Source: Xestospongia muta
Taxonomy: Eukaryota > Porifera > Demospongiae > Haplosclerida > Petrosiidae
Length of the DNA stretch: 64,000 nucleotides
Assembly (NCBI GenBank): GCA_963693285.1
Contig: OY848917.1
Location: 20,871,245-20,935,244, forward strand
Reading direction: 5' to 3'
Part shown: piece after piece, positions 60,501 to 64,000 of the stretch
Position numbering within the stretch: position 1 is the stretch's first letter
Layout: each line of letters begins with the position of its first letter
The notes under the pieces: generated by a model
What the model was told of the DNA's origin: nothing
Database searches by the model: none
The model's input: only the letters and a program-made list of their open reading frames with translations
Position numbers and translations under genes: made by a program

Positions 60501-61869
60501 AAGCTCCAATTACAATATAATGAATAAAATTGCAAATGTGAATACATATAGATACCACACAATACAAAACAATTATGGTACACCCTTACAAGCTTCCCAT
60601 CATAGCTATTAAAGACTATTAATCTTAATAAAAACAATAGGGTAACTAAATAACAACTTTCAATTCAAATCACTTAGAATTAATACTACATTATATCACA
60701 CTTACCAACTATTATATTTTAACAACATATTCAGATGACAAGTCATCGCACCAACATAAATGTGAAAAACAAAACAATAGAGTAAACAAAATCACAACAA
60801 CACATTCAATATATTTAAAATTCATCTTAATTCTCTTACATCCTCATTAATATAATCTTAACTAATTAAGGCATAAAATTGGCTTACTACTTCAAGCTCT
60901 GTAAAAACTACTACTTTCATTCTTAAACCACCTAAAATAAAACTTATAAAACCATATACCTTATGTAAAAACATAAATGTCTGTATAAAATAATCTTTAA
61001 AGTCTTCTAGTTTTATAATTATTTTGGCACAAACAGAACAATAACAAGAAAGAAGAAAAACATTGTGCTGCTCTTATACTGCTGCTACCACCTGCTTTAT
61101 ATATTTCTTAGAGTTAGGTAAAGTAGTCTTATATCGTTACCATATCTATGCTATATCTTCTCTAATAGTTACTATCCATTCACATAACTTAAACAATACA
61201 GTTCATTCTCATCATCTCAATTACCTTAGTAACAACATTCACATCGACATTATGCTTGAGAAATAGTTCAACGATGTCTCTATGTCCATTAGAACTTGCA
61301 TAATGAAGAGCTGCCCATCCTCTCTATTAGAAAAACACACAAACAATAAACTGTAAACTGTAACTACTAACACTCTATATTTCACTCTATATTTATAAAT
61401 ATTCAAAGCTAAACAAATGATGCTTCAATTCATGTCCATTACTGCTATTTTGGTGTGTGCATCTCAATTGATTATTGGAAAATTATGAAAAAGTGATGTC
61501 TATACATCTGATGGTGTCCAATAACAATAGGTAGGAAAACTAGTTAACAAACATGTTATGAAAACAAATAACATTTTTTCAAATATTGTAATAAAGTCGT
61601 TGTATCCTCTTCTATTTCTAATCTTCATCATATCTGGCATATTCTTAAAGACAATTTTCAACCTTTATTATGATATTAAACAACTAATATTTCTCTTTAA
61701 GGAAAAGGATTTACAATTTATCTTTAGTTATACTGACTCTCTCATATAACATATGCACATCAACACTTACTTTGTCAACAAGATCTAGTTTGGCTCCTTT
61801 CTGTGCTAAAATAAAAACAACATCTTTGTGTCCATTCTCTGCTGCTAACATGACTGCACTCATTCCACC
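24486..61869 (-). CDS. Ankyrin-ROC-COR-Death domain protein (N-terminus outside window)
   Basis: A predicted intracellular signalling GTPase of the ROCO class, with the domain order of the C-terminal half of DAPK1 but no kinase in view. Thirteen exons, in transcript order: 61771-61869, 61225-61323, 44449-44547, 42505-42603, 30518-30619, 30066-30158, 29342-29440, 28594-28692, 26017-28086, 25831-25897, 25744-25776, 25038-25313 and 24486-24526. All have GT-AG borders and join without a stop to 1091 codons plus TAA. This is strong internal support although no transcript is available. Ankyrin exons are phase 0; exons after the ROC-COR exon switch to phase 1. Some upstream exons could belong to a neighbouring paralogue, since two introns exceed 11 kb. 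Ankyrin repeats probably bind a partner, ROC-COR acts as a GTP-dependent dimer switch, and the Death domain recruits apoptosis or immune adaptors (inferred from family). Confidence 0.8.
25038..25313 (-). CDS. Death-domain exon
   Basis: This 276-bp, phase 1-1 exon encodes one complete Death domain of 92 codons. Key parts are LRFLSPVSTKWYEIGALLGV (helices 1-2 with the W-x-x-I/L-G-x-x-L-G core), NTLDGLLYSN, LSKTLQAWF and TTWRNVITIIER, then LATDIRQYL. The L-x-x-x-L-x-x-W and T-W-x-x-L/V-I pattern is the standard Death-domain signature, which mediates homotypic binding to adaptors in animals. Confidence 0.85.
25744..25897 (-). CDS. Two short linker exons
   Basis: Exon 25831-25897 (67 bp) encodes DLAYPPLSERDIERISEKLL; exon 25744-25776 (33 bp) encodes SERLDDTPNL. 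They connect the COR exon to the Death exon and keep frame exactly. The intron between them is 54 bp. Confidence 0.7.
26017..28086 (-). CDS. ROC-COR exon with last ankyrin repeat
   Basis: One 2070-bp exon of 690 codons, no stops. Residues 1-33 are an ankyrin repeat (FGNTPLHAACQGCYGDVVKS). The ROC GTPase follows from about residue 73. The P-loop is CGNTGAGKSSLAA (about 78-90), and switch II is LYDLAGHKEYY with the DxxG motif. The G4 position reads VIGSRLDEM in place of canonical N/TKxD, as is common in ROCO proteins (T/S-x-x-D). From about residue 300 a COR domain shows LVLLQFLTTLSDKGLILF, SWVVIDRAALLKEVNGVLF and LFPKHDINMLIGFLRSLQFC, then LLFFPSLIHANPP. A cysteine-rich hydrophobic patch (HLLLFSLSYIFCLPC) is unusual. 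The end contains DPFLCIAPSVTRALF. Nucleotide binding looks intact by motif. Confidence 0.88.
28594..28692 (-). CDS. Ankyrin-repeat exon
   Basis: 99 bp, phase 0-0, encoding SGQTALYIASEKGNNEYVQL then LLNNNANPDIADY, one canonical 33-residue repeat. It is a duplicate of the exon at 29342-29440. Confidence 0.85.
29342..29440 (-). CDS. Ankyrin-repeat exon
   Basis: 99 bp, phase 0-0, encoding DGQTALYIASKEGNNECVQL then LLNNGANPDITNY. It differs at only a few residues from the exon 748 bp downstream in the transcript. Confidence 0.85.
30066..30158 (-). CDS. Ankyrin-repeat exon, cap-like
   Basis: 93 bp, encoding DTLLLESLRKGNLEGTKDAL then SRGANINIGDE (31 residues). It lacks the TPLHxA start and resembles the capping or first repeats that begin L-x-x-A/S-x-x-G-x-L. 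Confidence 0.75.
30518..30619 (-). CDS. Ankyrin-repeat exon
   Basis: 102 bp, phase 0-0, encoding YGRTALHAAYWNKNDVIVKM then LVNANANNLEAVQA (34 residues). Confidence 0.8.
31075..31411 (+). pseudogene. Unidentified coding-like remnant
   Basis: In the intron, antisense to the host gene, the plus strand reads GLEHYFNGHSLKVTCIPLSK to a stop near 31195. It then reads YEGQPPPAKSLHRYRKLSKS on through WSQLSSKINPLPEITCTPDF and FCIGTVSETLKGK to TGA near 31410. There is no start codon. Composition is protein-like, but I do not recognise the family; a transposon or retrocopied host gene are both possible. Confidence 0.35.
31765..32116. repeat. Left long terminal inverted repeat
   Basis: It pairs with 35197-35548. 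It contains repeated ATATTCGGA words (about 31780, 31797 and 31940), candidate transposase-binding sites, and probably the promoter of the transposase gene. Confidence 0.9.
32239..35108 (+). CDS. DDE_1 transposase with exon-array linker and PHD finger
   Basis: An apparently intact 11-exon gene: 32239-33961, 34060-34092, seven 60-bp exons (34135-34194, 34237-34296, 34339-34398, 34441-34500, 34543-34602, 34645-34704, 34747-34806), 34843-34896 and 34942-35108. All junctions are GT-AG and phase 1, giving 798 residues. Residues about 46-74 form a pipsqueak-type HTH (MTLRQASEVFGVPKSTLHDR), then a CENP-B-like HTH (about 90-150). The nuclease has NCDESG (D196), LLDGHSSH (D303) and QPLD (D339). The spliced tail has seven 20-residue Thr/basic repeats and ends in a PHD finger (CICGKEEYGDMIACD, WFHFPCVGL, GDWFCMDC), a histone-tail reader that could guide integration. 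The ATG at 32239 directly follows TTTTAG, so an upstream exon (for example near 32142-32196) is possible. Confidence 0.85.
34093..34806 (+). repeat. Seven-unit exon-intron tandem array, 102-bp units
   Basis: Each unit is a 42-bp intron (GTATTGAATTAATGATAGTA at its start, TTATTAG at its end) plus a 60-bp exon (ACTTAACTACTGGCCAGAAA at its start). Units differ at single bases, and every exon stays open in phase 1. Encoded unit: DLTTGQKATTATTTRSSKRG. Confidence 0.92.
35197..35548. repeat. Right long terminal inverted repeat
   Basis: Near-exact reverse complement of 31765-32116, ending GATTCTTTACTC before the TA duplication. The open frames on both strands here are a by-product of the repeat. Confidence 0.9.
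35551..36974. other. Intronic; no identified gene
   Basis: A 48-codon frame from ATG 35755 starts with a hydrophobic segment (IYTLFCAGLGLLFIVKLLV) and then PTFYCKDDWRF, but it stops at about 35899 and is unidentified. A TGTAATGTTTA at 36593 resembles the LTR-like start at 39125, a weak hint of a Gypsy left LTR. Confidence 0.35.
36975..39030 (+). pseudogene. Decayed Gypsy (Ty3) element, gag to integrase
   Basis: From ATG 36975 (MASRINLTLLPTFDPISD) come gag blocks (ALLLY near 37125, then IFATQLRKLATCYKFSDLDR near 37300). RT start follows (KELDDLK, EIIKMVEGSTSRVSHLIV near 37625-37700), then RT end (GVRSLLGMIMYCVNLSF, MYQPLRELTKKNVKFQW near 38010-38115). Integrase pieces come last (AISLAHKAHQELVKP near 38410, NRPENCPDTLQMSPLEYV near 38530). 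Order and spacing fit a Gypsy element with large deletions, many stops and frameshifts. A purine-rich run (GAAAAGGAGATA, 39113-39124) before TGTAATG may be its polypurine tract. Confidence 0.7.
39145..40300 (+). pseudogene. DIRS/Ngaro-like retroelement fragment (RNase H and tyrosine recombinase)
   Basis: The RNase H part shows KWPESWSAAVKAVKKVMAML, then VVLFQCDTETAIAGVYSNTS and HIHMIQLVKVLT. After a linker (RLDQNWKMLFSSS) comes a recombinase N-terminal domain (YLAKEKVKQSSIKSALNHLQ, then LLQLEYV). Finally comes the catalytic end HNLHIGAASTAALCGIKDST, then IKMLG and NSEAYMHYF, which matches the H-x-x-R-I/H-G-A-A block of tyrosine recombinases with the arginine changed to histidine. The central catalytic region is deleted. 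DIRS-type elements use this recombinase instead of an integrase. Two consecutive stops follow KMLG. Confidence 0.65.
40255..40412. repeat. Imperfect tandem duplication of about 78 bp
   Basis: Two copies share CTGGATTCAATGATG, CCATGGTTACAGGTA and GTGACAACT, with small indels. It lies at the end of the DIRS-like fragment. Confidence 0.75.
41440..42135 (+). pseudogene. DDE_1 (pogo/jerky) transposase fragment, second family
   Basis: The decayed plus-strand sequence includes IVINGIGDVIPPMHTFPGE, SSNGWINTQLFFGWL and LLNSYSSHIDLEISH, the position of the second catalytic aspartate, here asparagine. Further blocks are THHI-like SHITSHSI and LVDAYKMINIGKLVSK. It is unlike the intact element at 31765, so it is a separate lineage. 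Frameshifts and stops are common. The stretch 40600-41440 before it shows no clear coding content. Confidence 0.55.
42505..42603 (-). CDS. Ankyrin-repeat exon
   Basis: 99 bp, phase 0-0, encoding FGQTVLHMSCYKSDDKIVQV then LLDTGVKVNVADK. It is separated from the next exon by an 11.9-kb intron full of transposons. Confidence 0.8.
42604..44448. other. Intron, partly duplicated near 60.9-61.7 kb
   Basis: No gene is seen. The part from about 43650 to 44448 aligns loosely with about 60980-61770: AGCTAAACAAATGAT, TATACATCTGATG and TGTCCAATA are shared, showing the segmental duplication of exon plus intron. Confidence 0.6.
44449..44547 (-). CDS. Ankyrin-repeat exon
   Basis: 99 bp, phase 0-0, encoding VGCTPVMLAARNGHKDVVFI then LTQKAANLDFVNK. 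Exon and flanking intron resemble 61771-61869 and its flank, so the pair arose by segmental duplication. Confidence 0.8.
44760..57390. repeat. Intronic satellite array, type A (about 19 units of about 650 bp)
   Basis: Counting the landmark ATACACATAGATACCACACA by eye gives spacings of about 650 bp, with four longer gaps (about 937, 794, 795 and 800 bp). Within a unit, blocks such as TTCATACTACATTATATCA and CCTATTATATTGTAAA recur about 143 bp apart. Neighbouring units near 49.8-51.1 kb look almost identical. The edge units are more diverged and resemble type B. No gene is inside. Confidence 0.93.
57391..60830. repeat. Intronic satellite array, type B (about 620-645-bp units)
   Basis: It is related to type A but diverged: units carry AAGGATACATTCAAATAAGT and TTGTGGCTTTCATAAGCTCC. 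Landmark spacings alternate between about 622-625 and 639-644 bp because of a roughly 20-bp variant near the middle. Confidence 0.92.
61225..61323 (-). CDS. Ankyrin-repeat exon
   Basis: 99 bp, phase 0-0, encoding RGWAALHYASSNGHRDIVEL then FLKHNVDVNVVTK. It lies in a 1.2-kb unique island inside the satellite array. Confidence 0.8.
61771..61869 (-). CDS. Ankyrin-repeat exon
   Basis: 99 bp, phase 0-0, encoding GGMSAVMLAAENGHKDVVFI then LAQKGAKLDLVDK. It is the most upstream exon seen; more are expected beyond the right edge. Confidence 0.8.
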
Positions 61870-62049
61870 CTAAATATATTATTAATTACCACATTAACAT
61901 GAATCATAACATCAATATATTACCTTTACCAACACTTAGATGTATCAGTTCACTAGTAACATTACAAACTTAGACAAAATTATGTATAGTCAAGCAAAAT
62001 ATGAGTCAAATAACTTTCAATAATTGGACATTATAAATACAAATTTGAA

Positions 62050-64000
62050 ACTTTACAAAAAACTTCAAGCATTATTATATAATTCATACTACATTATATC
62101 AAATTTACATATTATTGTATTATGAAGGACACATTCAAATGATAAGCAATAACAGCTGCATAAATGTGGAAACAAAAAGCAATAACATAAACAAAATAAC
62201 AACAACCCATTCAATAAGCTCAACATTCATACTAGAATATAGCTATAATATGCTTAAAATGTAAGTAGTAAAACAACTTAGCAAAAAGATTTAAGCATTA
62301 TTTGTGATACCCAATGTCATATCGCACACAGTTAGGGTTAATAAAAGTCATTCCTAATATAGCTATCAGCTGTTAAAAGATGCACTTTAATGTCATTTGT
62401 GGCTTTCATAAGCTCCAATTACAATATAATGAATAAAATTGCAAATGTGAATATATATAGATACCACACAATCTAAAACAATTATGGTACACCCTTACAA
62501 GCTTCCCATCATAGCTATTAAAGACTATTAATCTTAATAAAAACAATAGGATAACTAAATAACAACTTTCAATTCAAATGACTTAGAATTAATACTACAT
62601 TATATCACACTTATCGGCTTTTATATTTTAAACAACATATTCAGATGGCAAGTCATCACACCAATATAAATGTGAAAAATAAACAATAGAGTAAACAAAA
62701 TCACAACAACACATTCAATATACTTAAAATTTATACTACATTATATCAAAATTATATCCTATTATATTGTGAAGGATACATTCAAATAAGTGCTTACAAA
62801 AACATAAATGTGGAAATGAAAACAATACAGCAAATAAAATAACAACAACTCGTTCAATAAGCTCAAAATTCATACTAGAATATAGCTATAATATTCTTAA
62901 AATACAGGTAGAGAAACAACTTAGCAAAAAGATTCGAGTATTATTAGTGATACCCAATGTCGTATCACACACAGTTAGGGTTAATAAAATTCATTCCTAA
63001 TATAGCTATCAGCTGTTAAAAGATGCACTTTAATGTCATTTGTGGCTTTCATAAGCTCCAATTACAATATAATGAATAAAATTGCAAATGTGAATATATA
63101 TAGATACCACACAATCTAAAACAATTATGGTATACCCTTACAAGCTTCCCATCATAGCTATTAAAGACTATTAATCTTAATAAAAACAATAGGATAACTA
63201 AATAACAACATTCAATTCAAATGACTTAGAATTAATATTACATTATATCACACTTACCGACTATTATATTTTAAACAACACATTCAGATGACAAGTCATC
63301 ACACCAACATAAATGTGAAAAATAAAACAATAGAGTAAACAAAATCACAACAACACATTCAATATACTTAAAATTTATACTACATTATATCAAAATTATA
63401 TCCTATTATATTGTAAAGGACACATTCAAATAAGTGCTTACAAAAACATAAATGTGGAAATGAAAACAATACAGTAAACAAAATGATAATAACTCATACT
63501 AGTATATAGCTACAATATGCTTAAAATATAGGTAAAGAAACAACTTAGCAAAAAGATTCGAGTATTATTAGTGATACCCAATGTCGTATCACACACAGTT
63601 AGGGTTAATAAAATTCATTGCTGATATAGTTATAAGCTGTTAAAGGATGCACTTTAATGTCATTTGTGGCTTTCATAAGCTCCAATTACAATATAATGAA
63701 TAAAATTGCAAATGTGAATACATATAGATACCACACAATCTAAACAATTATGGTACACCCTTACAAGCTTCCCATCATAGCTATTAAAGACTATTAATCT
63801 TAATAAAAACAATAGGGTAACTAAATAACAACATTCAATTCAAATGACTTAGAATTAATACTACATTATATCACACTTACCCACTATTATATTTTAAAAA
63901 ACATATTCAGATGACAAGTCATCACACCAACATAAATGTGAAAAATAAAACAATAGAGTAAACAAAATCACAACAACACATTCAATATACTTAAAATTTA
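62050..64000. repeat. Type B satellite continuing past the window edge
   Basis: Same units as 57391-60830, resuming upstream of the exon at 61771. About three units are seen and the array is cut by the window end. Confidence 0.92.

Noticed and set aside
44850..63620. Telomere-like TTAGGGTTA words in the satellite
   Set aside because: Only one occurrence per 620-650-bp unit, never in tandem; no interstitial telomere.

Overview
The window is AT-rich eukaryotic DNA with very short introns (36-54 bp in several places), GT-AG splice sites and dense, nested transposons. Its best-supported host gene joins ankyrin repeats, a ROC-COR GTPase module and a Death domain. Together these suggest an early-branching animal, most likely a demosponge such as Amphimedon. 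The organism is an inference; nothing in the sequence names it.

Layout. 1-9.8 kb is a graveyard of transposons: the last exons of a P-element/THAP9-like transposase, a convergent TE-associated gene with one stop, a hAT fragment, an antisense piggyBac fragment, and a deleted BEL/Pao LTR retrotransposon (3375 to about 9.7 kb) with a complete hAT element inside it (6484-8638, 8-bp target duplication). 9.85-14.58 kb is a 59-bp satellite split by a 3.5-kb Kolobok-like DNA transposon with TTAA duplications; the satellite ends at a 54-bp perfect palindrome. 15.9-18.0 kb holds a divergent pair: a two-exon AATF-like fragment (minus) and an SH3-domain gene fragment (plus), separated by a short region with two CACGTG boxes. 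18.5-19.6 kb is minisatellite, 20.4-20.8 kb an EF-hand fragment, and 21.3-22.3 kb a decayed Gypsy element.

From 24.5 kb to beyond the right edge runs one large minus-strand gene. Eight ankyrin exons, mostly 99 bp and phase 0 with one repeat per exon, lead into a 2070-bp exon with ROC and COR, then short linker exons, a Death-domain exon and a terminal exon with stop at 24486. The exons seen splice in frame to 1091 residues; the N-terminus lies outside the window. Its introns hold a complete pogo/jerky-type transposon with about 352-bp inverted repeats and an intact 11-exon transposase gene (31765-35548), decayed Gypsy, DIRS/Ngaro-like and DDE_1 elements (37-42.2 kb), and a tandem array of about 620-650-bp units that fills almost all of 44.8-64.0 kb.

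The most unusual structures are (1) the transposon's chain of seven identical-phase 60-bp exons separated by about 42-bp introns, between the DDE nuclease and a PHD finger; (2) the ankyrin-ROC-COR-Death gene that grows by duplicating whole exon-plus-intron units; and (3) its satellite-filled intron, whose unit spacing changes in steps of about 143 bp.
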